Notes: generated from the letters alone by a model not told the origin. Positions 1-7,211 are shown, counted from the stretch's first letter. The stretch is DNA of 7,907 nt from Oscillospiraceae bacterium (GCA_902802215.1 CADCLH010000105.1:1-7907), one strand, 5' to 3'. Translations and numbers: made by a program.

Positions 1-232
1 CTCGCACTACAACGCGGACGTATTGTTCCCCGGCATGACCGTCTGCGCCAAGACCGGCACCGCCGAGCTCGGCGACGGGGACTCCCACTCCTGGTTCGTT
101 GGCTACCTCGCGGACGAGGAGACGCCCTACGCCTTCGTCACGTTGGTGGAGCGCGGCGGCTTCGGCATCACCCGTGCGGGCGTGGCCGCCAGCGAGGTCA
201 TGCAGTGGGCCGTCGAAAACCTCGAGCGCTGA
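1..232 (+). CDS. Penicillin-binding protein, C-terminal end of transpeptidase domain (5' partial)
   Basis: Only the last 76 codons are present, in the frame that starts at base 2 and ends with TGA at 230-232. The translation contains AKTGTAE (Lys codon 50-52), the KTG motif that forms the third active-site box of penicillin-binding transpeptidases. It is followed by HSWFVGY, a short turn, AFVTLVERGG and a closing helix, the usual end of an FtsI/PbpA-type class B transpeptidase domain. Such enzymes cross-link peptidoglycan stem peptides outside the cytoplasmic membrane. The catalytic SxxK and SxN boxes and any membrane anchor lie upstream of the window, so the exact class (elongation or division) cannot be decided; the wording around KTG looks most like PbpA/FtsI proteins. 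The next gene starts 24 nt downstream on the same strand with no terminator between, so co-transcription is likely. Confidence 0.88.
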   Translation, partial: SHYNADVLFPGMTVCAKTGTAELGDGDSHSWFVGYLADEETPYAFVTLVERGGFGITRAGVAASEVMQWAVENLER

Positions 233-799
233 ACACGCTTTTCAGGAACCGAAGATATGACTGACATTTCCGTAAACAATCTGGTCAAGTCCTTTGAGAT
301 CGGCAGGAACGTCCTCGACGGGCTCTCCTTCACGGTCACCGAGGGCGAGCGCGTCGGCATCCTCGGCCACAACGGCTGCGGGAAGACGACGCTGTTTCGC
401 ATCCTCACGGGCGAGCTGCGCCGCGACGACGGGGACGTCGCCGTCGCGCCGGGAAGGCGTCTCGGCCTGATCTCCCAGATCCCCGTCTATCCCGAGGGCT
501 GGACGACCGGTCAGGTGCTGCGCGACGCCTTCCGGCGGCTCGACGCCATGGCCGCGCGGATGGACGAGCTGACCGAGCGCATGGAGCGCGACTCCTCCCC
601 CGCCCTGCTGCACGAGTACGACCGCCTGCAGGACGACTACCGCCGTCTCGGCGGCTACGAGACCGAGGTCGATCTCTCGCGCGTGGCCAACGGTCTCGAC
701 ATCACCCCCGCCCAGCTCGAGCAGCCCTTCGACTCGCTCTCCGGCGGGGAGAAGACGCGCGTCAACCTCGCGCGGCTGATCCTCGAAAAGACCGATATT

Positions 800-834
<35 letters not shown>

Positions 835-1325
835 GCACGCGACCGAGTGGCTTGAGGACTATCTGCTGCGCTTCAAGGGCACGGTCCTCGCCATCAGCCA
901 CGACCGCTACTTCCTCGACCGGGTGGTGCAGCGCTGCATCGAGATCTCCGACGGCAAGGCCGAGTTCTACAGCGGCAACTACAGCTTTTACGTCGTGGAG
1001 CGCCAGCGCCGCTTCGAGGAAAAGCTGAAGCAGTACGAGAAGGATCAGGCCAAGATCGAGCAGCTCCAGCGCGCCGCGGCGCAGATGCACCTCTGGGCCT
1101 TCATGGGCAACGACAAGCTGCACAAGCGCGCCTTCTCCATGGAAAAGCGCATTGAAAAGCTCAGCCGCAGCGAGAAGCCGACCGAGCAGCGCAAGCTCAC
1201 CGTCAAGTTTAAAGAGCGCGAGTTTGTCGGCGACGAGGTGCTGGTCCTCGACGACATCGCCAAGGGCTTCGGCGGCCGGACGCTGTTTTCGGGGCTGGAG
1301 GCCCTCGTCACCGGGGGCGAGCGCA

Positions 1326-1334
1326 TCGGGATTC
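1326..1334 (+). other. Deletion junction inside the ABC-F gene
   Basis: At TCGGGATTC both coding frames make sense. Read in the upstream frame it gives I-G-I of the strand before Walker A; read in the downstream frame it gives S-G-F of the strand after the missing segment. NBD1 has 25 residues between the matching glycines (G34 and G59), that is 75 nt, while here the two glycine codons are offset by 1 nt. The inferred loss is therefore about 74 nt, which also accounts for the observed frame change. The shared bases suggest the deletion occurred between short direct repeats. The length is an estimate that assumes NBD2 has no loop-length differences from NBD1. Confidence 0.6.
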
Positions 1335-2032
1335 CTCTACCTCGGCCCGACCGTGCGCACGGCCTATCTGCCGCAGATCGTGCATTTTGAAAACGAACAG
1401 CGCTCCGCGCTCGACAGCATGCTCTACGAGTGCCGCTGCACCCCGCAGCAGGCGCGCGACCGGCTCGCGGCCTTCGGCTTTCGGGGCGAGGACGTCTTTA
1501 CCCCGGTGGGCGCGCTCTCCGGCGGGGAAAAGAGCAGGCTTCGTCTGTGCATGCTCATGGGCGGCGACGTCAACTTCCTCATCCTCGACGAGCCGACCAA
1601 CCACCTCGACATCGCCAGCCGCGAGTGGATGGAGGACGCGCTGTCGGACTATGAGCAGACCCTGCTCTTTGTCTCGCACGACCGCTACTTCATCGCCAAG
1701 TTCGCCACGCGCATCTGGGCTCTGCACGACGGGACGATCACCGATTTTCGCGGCGGCTACGCGGAATACCTCGCCTGGCGCGAGCGGCAGGCCGTCTTCG
1801 CCCAGAACGAAAAGCAGCGGGAAAAGAAGGAACCAAAGCCGAAGCCCCAGCGTCCAAAGAACAACGACAAGGCGCTGCAAAAGCTCGAACGCGAGATCCA
1901 GCGCCTCGAAGAAAAGATCGCCGAGCTTGACCGCGAGAGCGAGGCCAACGCCACCGACTATCAGAAGCTGATGGAGCTCGCCGCCGAGAAGGAAGAGCAG
2001 GAGGCGGCGCTGCTGGAGAAGTACGAACAATG

Positions 2033-2039
2033 GGAGGAG
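2033..2039 (+). promoter_or_regulatory. Ribosome binding site of the DUF218 gene
   Basis: GGAGGAG lies 8 nt before ATG 2048, inside the last codons of the ABC-F gene. It selects ATG 2048 over the in-frame ATG at 2030, which has no comparable site. The start overlaps the upstream stop as ATGA, so translational coupling is likely. Confidence 0.8.
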
Positions 2040-2047
2040 CTGAGCGA

Positions 2048-2773
2048 ATGAAAAAGAAGGTCTGGGCGGCTGCGGCAGGACTGAGCGCCGCCGCGCTGTT
2101 CCTGCGCTTTGCGCTGCGCGGCTACGCCTGGTGGGGCTATCTCTGCCTCTTCGCCGCGGCGCTGCTGCTCCTGCACGCCTACCTCCCCGTCACGCTCTGG
2201 CGCGTCGTGGTCGCGCTGACCTGCGTCGGCTTTGCCTACTTCTGCTTTGTGGAGTACTTCATCATCAAAAACGCCCGGACCGACAGGGACCCGGGCCGGG
2301 ACTATCTCATCGTGCTGGGCGCGGCGGTCTACAAGGACCAGCCCTCGCTGACCCTGGTCCGCCGCCTCGAGGGCGCGCTGGACTATCTGGAGACCTACCC
2401 CGACTCCGTCGCCATCGTCTCGGGCGGCATGGGCCCCGGCGAGACCGTGACCGAGGCGCAGGCCATGTACGACTGGCTGATCGCCGCGGGCGTCGATCCC
2501 GCGCGCGTGCTGACGGAGCCGAAGGCCTCGTCCACCGAGGAAAACCTCAAATTCTCCTTCGACATCATCCGCTCCCGCGGGGACGAGCCGGCCGGGAAGG
2601 TCGCCATCGTCTCGAGCGCCTACCACCTCTACCGCGCCAAATGTCTGGCGGCGAAGCTCGGCGTCCCGGACGCCGCGGGCGTGGCCGCGCCCTGGGGCTA
2701 TTTCTTCGTCATGCTCAACTACTTCATCCGCGAGGCCTTCGGCGTGACCCACCTCTGGGTCTTCGGGAACTGA
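2048..2773 (+). CDS. DUF218 (YdcF/SanA/ElyC-like) membrane-anchored protein
   Basis: A 241-residue protein. The N-terminus has two to three hydrophobic segments (about 5-22, 29-46 and 50-72), followed by a DUF218 domain from about 84 to 225. Family-typical patterns are YLIVLGAAV (86-94), SGGMG (125-129), EAQAM at 136-140, RVLTE (153-157), ASSTEENLKFS (160-170) and SSAYHLYRA (189-197, with His193). DUF218 proteins include SanA and ElyC/YdcF, some of which affect envelope integrity or lipid-carrier-dependent wall synthesis in enterobacteria; the biochemical activity is not settled, so no reaction is assigned. The start at 2048 is chosen because of GGAGGAG at 2033-2039. Position in a tight run with a PBP gene and a polytopic membrane protein supports an envelope role, which is inference. 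Confidence 0.88.
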   Translation: MKKKVWAAAAGLSAAALFLRFALRGYAWWGYLCLFAAALLLLHAYLPVTLWRVVVALTCVGFAYFCFVEYFIIKNARTDRDPGRDYLIVLGAAVYKDQPSLTLVRRLEGALDYLETYPDSVAIVSGGMGPGETVTEAQAMYDWLIAAGVDPARVLTEPKASSTEENLKFSFDIIRSRGDEPAGKVAIVSSAYHLYRAKCLAAKLGVPDAAGVAAPWGYFFVMLNYFIREAFGVTHLWVFGN

Positions 2774-2782
2774 GGGATTGCC

Positions 2783-4096
2783 ATGAGAGAACGTCTTATG
2801 CGTCTGGATCGCTCCAAGGCCGTATCGGCCGCGATCCTTGCCGCGATCTTTCTGCTGCTGCTGTACTGCAATCTGCACACGGCGCTGGTGGCCGACGATT
2901 TCATGTACTGCTTCAGCTTCTCCGACGGCAGCCGCATCACCTCCGTCGGCGCGATCCTGCCCTCGATGGCGGCGCACCGGCACACGATGAACGGGCGCGT
3001 GTTCCCGCACGCCCTCGTGCAGCTCTTCCTGATGCTGCCCAAGGGAGTCTTCAACGTCTGCAACGCCGGGATGTTCACGGCGCTTATCTGGCTGCTCGCG
3101 CGGCCCTGCCGGGGCTGCGGACGGCGCAGCGCCCTGCTCCTGCTCGCGGTCTTCGGCTGCGTCTGGGTGTTGCAGCCGGAGTTCGGGCAGGTCTTCCTCT
3201 GGCTCGACGGCTCGGTCAACTATCTCTGGTGCGCGGTGCTGTGCCTGCTCTGGCTGCGGCCCTGGGCCGGGTTCTGGCTCGACGGGGCGGAGCCCCGGAG
3301 GACCGTGCGCGTTCTCTATGTGGTCTTTTCCTTCGTTGTCGGCGCCTGGTCGGAAAACGCCGCCGTCGCGCTCGTCTTCATGGCGCTGCTGTTTCTCGCC
3401 CTCGGCTTCTTCCGGGAGAAGCTCAGGCCCCGCCTCTGGCAGCTCTGCGCGCTCTTGTCCTTCCTCGCGGGCTTTCTGTTTCTGATGCTGGCCCCGGCGA
3501 CCGCCGCCAACAAGGCCGCCGAGATGAAGCTTTCGGTGCTGCTCGGAAACTTTGCCGAGACCGGACTTTATTATCTCCGCTTCTGGCCGCTGCTGGTGAG
3601 CTTTGCGCTGTTCTACGCGCTGGCCCTGCGGAGCAAAACGGAGCTGAAACGCCGCCTGCTGGCGCTGGTGTTCCTCGGCGGCTCGCTCGCCGGACATTTC
3701 GTGCTGACCTTCGCGCTCTACTGCGCGGGGCGCAGCACCTATATCGGCCTTGCGCTGCTGATCGCGGCCAACGCCGTGCTGCTTCATGCCCTCATTGAAA
3801 ACGGCTGGCCGCGCCTGCCCGCCGCGCTCTGCGCGCTCTGCCTGCTCGTCACCGCATGGCGGGTCGCGGTCGGGGTCAAGGATATCCTGCGCACGGACTA
3901 CCTGCTCGACTTCAACGCCGCGCTGATCGAGGAGTGCGTCGCCAACGGCGAGCGGGATATCGAGGTCTACCGCCCCTACGCGCAGACCAAATACAGCGCG
4001 CTCGAGGGCCTCGGCTACCTCACCGCGGACCCCAACGACTGGTACAACGTCTACATGGCCCGCTACTACGGCGCGGACAGCATCGTCGGGACCTGA
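2783..4096 (+). CDS. Polytopic membrane protein, DUF6056-like, possible GT-C type glycosyltransferase
   Basis: A 437-residue, strongly hydrophobic protein. GAGGG at 2772-2776 sits 6 nt before the ATG and overlaps the previous stop; the gap between the genes is 9 nt. A first membrane segment (about 14-35) is followed by VADD (36-39), then a soluble stretch with a MNGRVFPHALVQLF pattern (69-82) and FNVCNA (90-95). Many further hydrophobic segments follow (about 96-107, 116-130, 147-160, 175-188, 194-210, 218-237, 265-282, 291-312, 318-336, 345-364). The C-terminus (about 371-437) is soluble and rich in Tyr, Asp and Asn. WSEN at 189-192 lies between two segments. This layout resembles DUF6056/DUF3329-annotated proteins of Clostridia. 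An acidic pair right after the first membrane helix also occurs in GT-C glycosyltransferases, which use lipid-phosphate sugars; that role is inferred, not shown. No donor or acceptor can be named. Confidence 0.72.
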   Translation: MRERLMRLDRSKAVSAAILAAIFLLLLYCNLHTALVADDFMYCFSFSDGSRITSVGAILPSMAAHRHTMNGRVFPHALVQLFLMLPKGVFNVCNAGMFTALIWLLARPCRGCGRRSALLLLAVFGCVWVLQPEFGQVFLWLDGSVNYLWCAVLCLLWLRPWAGFWLDGAEPRRTVRVLYVVFSFVVGAWSENAAVALVFMALLFLALGFFREKLRPRLWQLCALLSFLAGFLFLMLAPATAANKAAEMKLSVLLGNFAETGLYYLRFWPLLVSFALFYALALRSKTELKRRLLALVFLGGSLAGHFVLTFALYCAGRSTYIGLALLIAANAVLLHALIENGWPRLPAALCALCLLVTAWRVAVGVKDILRTDYLLDFNAALIEECVANGERDIEVYRPYAQTKYSALEGLGYLTADPNDWYNVYMARYYGADSIVGT

Positions 4097-4108
4097 GACA
4101 CAAAGAAG

Positions 4109-4134
4109 AATCCCACCGGGAAACCGGTGGGATT
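4109..4134. terminator. Bidirectional rho-independent terminator between convergent operons
   Basis: A perfect 11-bp stem pairs AATCCCACCGG (4109-4119) with CCGGTGGGATT (4124-4134) around a GAAA tetraloop. On the plus strand it is followed by TCGTTT and lies 13 nt after the stop of the DUF6056-like gene. On the minus strand it is followed by CTTCTTTG and lies 4 nt after the stop of ugd. The two stop codons are only 42 nt apart, so one hairpin serves both transcripts; the minus-strand tail is the more T-rich. Confidence 0.9.
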
Positions 4135-4138
4135 TCGT

Positions 4139-5344
4139 TTAATCTCTCGCGAAGATGTCGCGGGTGTAGACCTTGTCCGCCACGTCGCGCAGCTCCTCGC
4201 TGAAGCGGTTGGCGATGATGACGTCGCACATCGCCTTGAATTCGTCCAGATCCTCGATCTTCCGGCTGTTGAAGAAGTTGTCGTCCTTCAGGGTCGGCTC
4301 ATAGACGACCATCTGAACGCCCTTGGCCTTGATGCGCTTCATGACGCCCTGGATGCTCGAGGAGCGGAAGTTGTCCGAGCCCGCCTTCATCGTCAGGCGG
4401 TACACGCCCACGACGCAGTCCTTCTTCCCTGCGAAGAAGCCCGCCTTTTTCAGCACGCTGTCGGCGATGACGTCCTTGCGCGTGCGGTTGGACTCGACAA
4501 TGGCAGAGATCAGGTTCTCCGGCACGTCCTGATAGTTGGCCCGGAGCTGCTTGGTGTCCTTCGGCAGGCAGTAGCCGCCGTAGCCGAAGGAGGGGTTGTT
4601 GTAGTGCGTGCCGATGCGCGGATCGAGACACACGCCCTCGATGATCGAGCGGGTGTCGAGACCGCGGGCCTCGGCGTAGGTGTCCAGCTCGTTGAAGTAG
4701 CTCACGCGCAGGGCGAGGTAGGTGTTGGCAAAGAGCTTGACCGCCTCGGCCTCGGTGGGGTGCATGAACAGCACGCGCACGTCCTTCTTCTCCGCGCCCT
4801 CGACCAGAAGCTCCGCGAAGCGGCGCGCCGCCTGCCCCAGACGCTCGTCCTCCATCGGCGCGCCCACGATGATGCGCGAGGGATAGAGGTTGTCGTACAG
4901 AGCCCGGCCCTCCCGCAGGAATTCCGGGGAGAACAGGATGTTCCGGGTGCCGTACTTCTGCCAGACCCTCTCGGTGTAGCCGACGGGGATCGTGGACTTG
5001 ATGACCATGACCGCCGCCGGGTTGACGCGCAGCACGGTCTCGATCACGTCCTCCACGGCGGAGGTGTCGAAATAGTTGAGATTCGGGTCATAGTTGGTCG
5101 GGGTCGCGACGATCACAAACTCCGCGTCCCGGTAGGCGGCCTCGCGGTCCAGCGTCGCGGTGAGCCGCAGCCCGCCCTTGGCGAGAAACGCTTCGATCTC
5201 CCTGTCCGCGATGGGGGAGACGCCGCTGTTGATCTTGTCCACCTTGGCCGGGGTCGTGCTCACGGCCATGACCTCGTGATGCTGCGACAGCAGCACCGCC
5301 AGGGACAGGCCGACATAGCCGACGCCCGCAACTGCGATTTTCAT
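4139..5344 (-). CDS. ugd: UDP-glucose 6-dehydrogenase
   Basis: Oxidises UDP-glucose to UDP-glucuronate with two NAD+, in the cytoplasm. The 401-residue protein matches the streptococcal HasB type closely in length and motifs. Seen are the Rossmann motif AGVGYVGLS (6-14), KVDKINSG and SPI (34-45), ATPTNYDPNLNYFDT (80-94), KSTIPVGY (116-123), FSPEFLREG (138-146), EAVKLFANTYLALRV (200-214) and GYGGYCLPKDTKQL (254-267). Cys259 is the catalytic nucleophile; Thr118, Glu141, Glu145, Lys203, Asn207 and Asp263 match the known active-site set. The C-terminus ends VYTRDIFARD, as in HasB. AAGGAG (complement of 5352-5357) lies 7 nt before the ATG and overlaps the stop of the upstream epimerase gene, 11 nt away, so both are in one operon. 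Odd: residue 29 is Ser (AVSTTPAKVD), where HasB has the Asp that binds the NAD ribose. Confidence 0.96.
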   Translation of the reverse strand: MKIAVAGVGYVGLSLAVLLSQHHEVMAVSTTPAKVDKINSGVSPIADREIEAFLAKGGLRLTATLDREAAYRDAEFVIVATPTNYDPNLNYFDTSAVEDVIETVLRVNPAAVMVIKSTIPVGYTERVWQKYGTRNILFSPEFLREGRALYDNLYPSRIIVGAPMEDERLGQAARRFAELLVEGAEKKDVRVLFMHPTEAEAVKLFANTYLALRVSYFNELDTYAEARGLDTRSIIEGVCLDPRIGTHYNNPSFGYGGYCLPKDTKQLRANYQDVPENLISAIVESNRTRKDVIADSVLKKAGFFAGKKDCVVGVYRLTMKAGSDNFRSSSIQGVMKRIKAKGVQMVVYEPTLKDDNFFNSRKIEDLDEFKAMCDVIIANRFSEELRDVADKVYTRDIFARD

Positions 5345-5355
5345 TGATGCACTCC

Positions 5356-6438
5356 TTAAACCTTGTAGTATTCTTTATACCAGCGCGCGAAGCGGCGCAG
5401 GCCCTCGCGCAGCGGCGTGTCCGGCTTGAAGCCGAAGTCCCGCTCCAGCGGCGCGGTGTCGGCGTAGGTGATCTCCACGTCGCCCGGCTGCATGGGCACA
5501 AGCTGCTTGTGAGCCTCGAAGTCGTAGTCCGGCGGCAGCACGCCCGCGGCGACCAGCTCCTCCGAGAGGATGCGCACGAAGTCCAGCAGGTTCTCCGGGT
5601 GGCTGTTGCCGATGTTGTAGACCTTGTAGGGCGGGACGGGCAGACCGTCCTCCCCCGTCGCCCGCTCGGGCGGCTTTTCCATCACGCGCATGACGCCCTC
5701 GACGATGTCGTCGATGTAGGTGAAGTCGCGCTTGCAGTTGCCGTAGTTGAAGATCCGGATGGTCTGTCCGGCGCGCAGCTTGTCGGTAAAGCCGAAGTAG
5801 GCCATGTCCGGCCGTCCGGCGGGGCCGTAGACCGTGAAAAAGCGCAGGCCCGTGCTCGGGATGTCGTAGAGCTTGGCGTAGGCGTGGGCCAGCAGCTCGT
5901 CCGATTTCTTGGTCGCGGCGTAGAGGCTGATGGGGTTGTCCACCTTGTCGTCCGTGGAGTAGGGCACCTTTTTGTTGTTCCCGTAGACCGAGGAGCTCGA
6001 GGCGTAGACCAGATGCTCGACCGCGCGCTTTCCGCCGTCGCCCGAATGGCGGCAGGCCTCCAGCAGATTGTAAAAGCCGATGAGGTTGGATTCGATGTAC
6101 ACGTCGGGGTGGTCGATGGAATAGCGCACCCCGGCCTGCGCCGCCAGATTGACGACGATCTCCGGCTGATACCGGTCAAACAGCGCGGTCACGGTCGGTT
6201 TATCGGCCAGATTTCCGCGCACGAAGGAGAAGCGGCAGCCCGCCGCGGCGCGCGTCTCCGCCAGCTTTTCCAGCCGACCGAGCCGGTATTCCTTGAGCGA
6301 GACCGCGTAGTAGTCGTTCATGCTGTCGATGCCGACGACATGCACGCCCTCGTGCTCCTTCAGCAGCGCCTCCGACAGGAAGGCCCCGATGAAGCCCGCG
6401 GCGCCTGTGACCAGAATGGTCCTGTTGTCCAGCTTCAT
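5356..6438 (-). CDS. NAD-dependent epimerase, probable UDP-glucuronate 4-epimerase
   Basis: A 360-residue extended SDR enzyme. It has the nucleotide-binding motif TGAAGFIG (11-18), Asp38 at the end of the second strand (GIDSMNDYY), NLAAQAGVRYS (97-107), the SSSSVYG block (147-153), the catalytic pair Tyr173/Lys177 (SLYAATKKSDEL), TVYGPAGRPDMA (202-213), RDFTYIDDIV (237-246) and QPGDV (317-321). The GPxGRPDMA and RDFTYIDDIVEG wording is typical of UDP-glucuronate 4-epimerases, which make UDP-galacturonate; ugd directly downstream makes the substrate, which supports this assignment. Other UDP-sugar 4-epimerase activities are not excluded. The start is the ATG at 6438 because the Rossmann strand begins right after it and the frame upstream is the antisense of another frame. 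A GGGGAG-like site lies about 12 nt upstream, longer than usual, and overlaps the lipoprotein stop, so translation may depend on coupling. No N-terminal membrane anchor is present, unlike plant enzymes. Confidence 0.9.
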   Translation of the reverse strand: MKLDNRTILVTGAAGFIGAFLSEALLKEHEGVHVVGIDSMNDYYAVSLKEYRLGRLEKLAETRAAAGCRFSFVRGNLADKPTVTALFDRYQPEIVVNLAAQAGVRYSIDHPDVYIESNLIGFYNLLEACRHSGDGGKRAVEHLVYASSSSVYGNNKKVPYSTDDKVDNPISLYAATKKSDELLAHAYAKLYDIPSTGLRFFTVYGPAGRPDMAYFGFTDKLRAGQTIRIFNYGNCKRDFTYIDDIVEGVMRVMEKPPERATGEDGLPVPPYKVYNIGNSHPENLLDFVRILSEELVAAGVLPPDYDFEAHKQLVPMQPGDVEITYADTAPLERDFGFKPDTPLREGLRRFARWYKEYYKV

Positions 6439-6458
6439 GTCTTTGTCCGTCTCCCCTC

Positions 6459-6986
6459 TCAGGCGTCGCCCTGCAGGGGGACAAAGACATGGTTCGCAAG
6501 CTTGACGAGCTCCAGAACGCTCGCGCCCTCGGTCATGCCGAGGCAGTACTGCACGCCGGGCACGACGTCGAGCCAGGTGACATAGCCGGCCTCGCCGTTG
6601 GTGTTGACGTACGCCTTGCAGTATGCGACCTGATCCTCCGCGGTCGTGTTCCACTCATAGTACAGTCCGGAGATGTCCGGCAGCTGAGAAGCCTCGGTCT
6701 TGCCCGTGGCCTGGGCGCGCAGATACGCCTTCTTCCCGCCGAGCGTGAAGTTCATCTGGGCGATGGGCGGCTCCCCGTTGAGCTCGATATAGCTCCAGCT
6801 CACATCCGAGGCACCCTCCGGAGCGGGCAGGGAAATGCCCGTGGCCTCGGCAAGCCCCTTTTCGTCCGTCTCATGGATCGGGTTCGGTATGCCGACGGCG
6901 GGCTCTTCGGTCGGGGCGGGCGCGCCGCCGCAGGCGGAGAGCAGCATGGCCGCGAGTACGATAAAAGCAATCAGGATGCGTTTCAC
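6459..6986 (-). CDS. Small secreted lipoprotein of unknown function
   Basis: A 175-residue protein with GTG start. The N-terminus is a classic lipoprotein signal: Lys-Arg at 2-3, a hydrophobic core (4-17), then lipobox LSAC with Cys19 as the lipidation site, followed by GGAPAPTEEP, a flexible spacer. The mature part (about 31-175) contains IPNPIHETDEKGLAEATG (33-50), QMNFTLGGKKAYLRAQ (77-92), DISGLYYEW (104-112) and a Trp/Gly-rich C-terminal part, with Cys123 and Cys148 able to form a disulfide. The pattern, especially ISGLYYEW after an AQxNFTL strand, resembles small beta-rich extracytoplasmic proteins of Clostridia that have no known function; I recognise the type, not a named family. It is the first gene of the operon with the epimerase (20 nt downstream) and ugd, so it may act at the surface where the uronic-acid polymer is assembled, but this is only positional. 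Start choice is explained under the ribosome binding site. Confidence 0.85.
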   Translation of the reverse strand: MKRILIAFIVLAAMLLSACGGAPAPTEEPAVGIPNPIHETDEKGLAEATGISLPAPEGASDVSWSYIELNGEPPIAQMNFTLGGKKAYLRAQATGKTEASQLPDISGLYYEWNTTAEDQVAYCKAYVNTNGEAGYVTWLDVVPGVQYCLGMTEGASVLELVKLANHVFVPLQGDA

Positions 6987-6992
6987 TTGTAT

Positions 6993-6999
6993 CCCTCCG
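6993..6999 (-). promoter_or_regulatory. Ribosome binding site that fixes the GTG start of the lipoprotein
   Basis: CGGAGGG on the minus strand lies 6 nt before GTG 6986-6984. An in-frame ATG at 7016-7014 lacks such a site, would put ten charged or polar residues (VKEQHGG...) before the signal peptide, and lies at or before the predicted transcription start near 7013. GTG 6986 is therefore preferred. Confidence 0.85.
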
Positions 7000-7019
7000 T
7001 GTTGTTCTTTAACCATATT

Positions 7020-7048
7020 AGAATACCAGACCGGGCGACTTTTTGCAA
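7020..7048 (-). promoter_or_regulatory. Predicted vegetative sigma promoter of the lipoprotein-epimerase-ugd operon
   Basis: On the minus strand TTGCAA (complement of 7043-7048) is followed after exactly 17 nt by TATTCT (complement of 7020-7025). The bases before TATTCT are TGG, giving an extended -10 TGn. Transcription would start near 7013, leaving a leader of about 27 nt with the GGAGGG site. Boxes match the consensus at 4 of 6 positions each; found by eye. Confidence 0.6.
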
Positions 7049-7096
7049 GCCGTTTTCACCGACTCCCCGAATCGGCGCGGCAATCGCCCATTTCCT

Positions 7097-7141
7097 CCGA
7101 TTCTCCCGCGAAAAGCTCTTGCTTCCTGCGGGAAAAATCGG
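7097..7141. repeat. Interrupted 12-bp inverted repeat in the divergent intergenic region
   Basis: Left arm CCGATT (7097-7102), one base, TCCCGC (7104-7109). Right arm GCGGGA (7128-7133), two bases, AATCGG (7136-7141). All 12 paired positions match, with an 18-nt loop. No T-run follows on either strand, so it is not a terminator. It ends exactly where the predicted -10 of the right-hand gene begins and covers its -35, so it could be an operator. A third copy, AATCGG at 7070-7075, could pair with the left arm instead. Confidence 0.5.
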
Positions 7142-7147
7142 TAGAAT
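7119..7147 (+). promoter_or_regulatory. Predicted promoter of the GGDEF-like membrane protein gene
   Basis: TTGCTT (7119-7124) and TAGAAT (7142-7147) are spaced by 17 nt. The -10 matches consensus at 5 of 6 positions, the -35 at 3 of 6. The leader would be about 100 nt long. The -35 lies in the loop of the inverted repeat 7097-7141. Found by eye; moderate support. Confidence 0.45.
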
Positions 7148-7211
7148 AGATAAGGTATGCTATGCCCTTTCCGTTTTCCATCGTCTGCGCTTCGTAAGCT
7201 CCCCCTGCCCG

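Noticed and set aside
1320..1390. Programmed ribosomal frameshift in the ABC-F gene
   Set aside because: There is no slippery heptamer or downstream structure at the junction, and a shift could not restore the missing Walker A.
1961..3787. A 608-codon open frame on the minus strand
   Set aside because: It runs antisense through parts of three genes with clear family motifs. Its protein is rich in Arg, Glu, Gln and His with no recognisable domain, as expected for the antisense of G+C-rich codons.
4127..5347. A 406-codon plus-strand open frame
   Set aside because: It is the complement of ugd, whose catalytic motifs and ribosome binding site are unmistakable, and it spans the terminator hairpin tail.
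5344..6585. A 413-codon plus-strand open frame
   Set aside because: It is antisense to the epimerase and part of the lipoprotein, is rich in Val, Arg, Gly and His repeats of composition, and has no domain motif or ribosome binding site.
6439..6654. N-terminal extension of the epimerase to the first in-frame ATG
   Set aside because: The extra 72 residues are Arg-rich, overlap the lipoprotein gene in another frame, and precede a normal SDR N-terminus at MKLDNRTILVTG.
7097..7141. Rho-independent terminator reading for the inverted repeat
   Set aside because: No run of T follows either arm, and no gene ends next to it.
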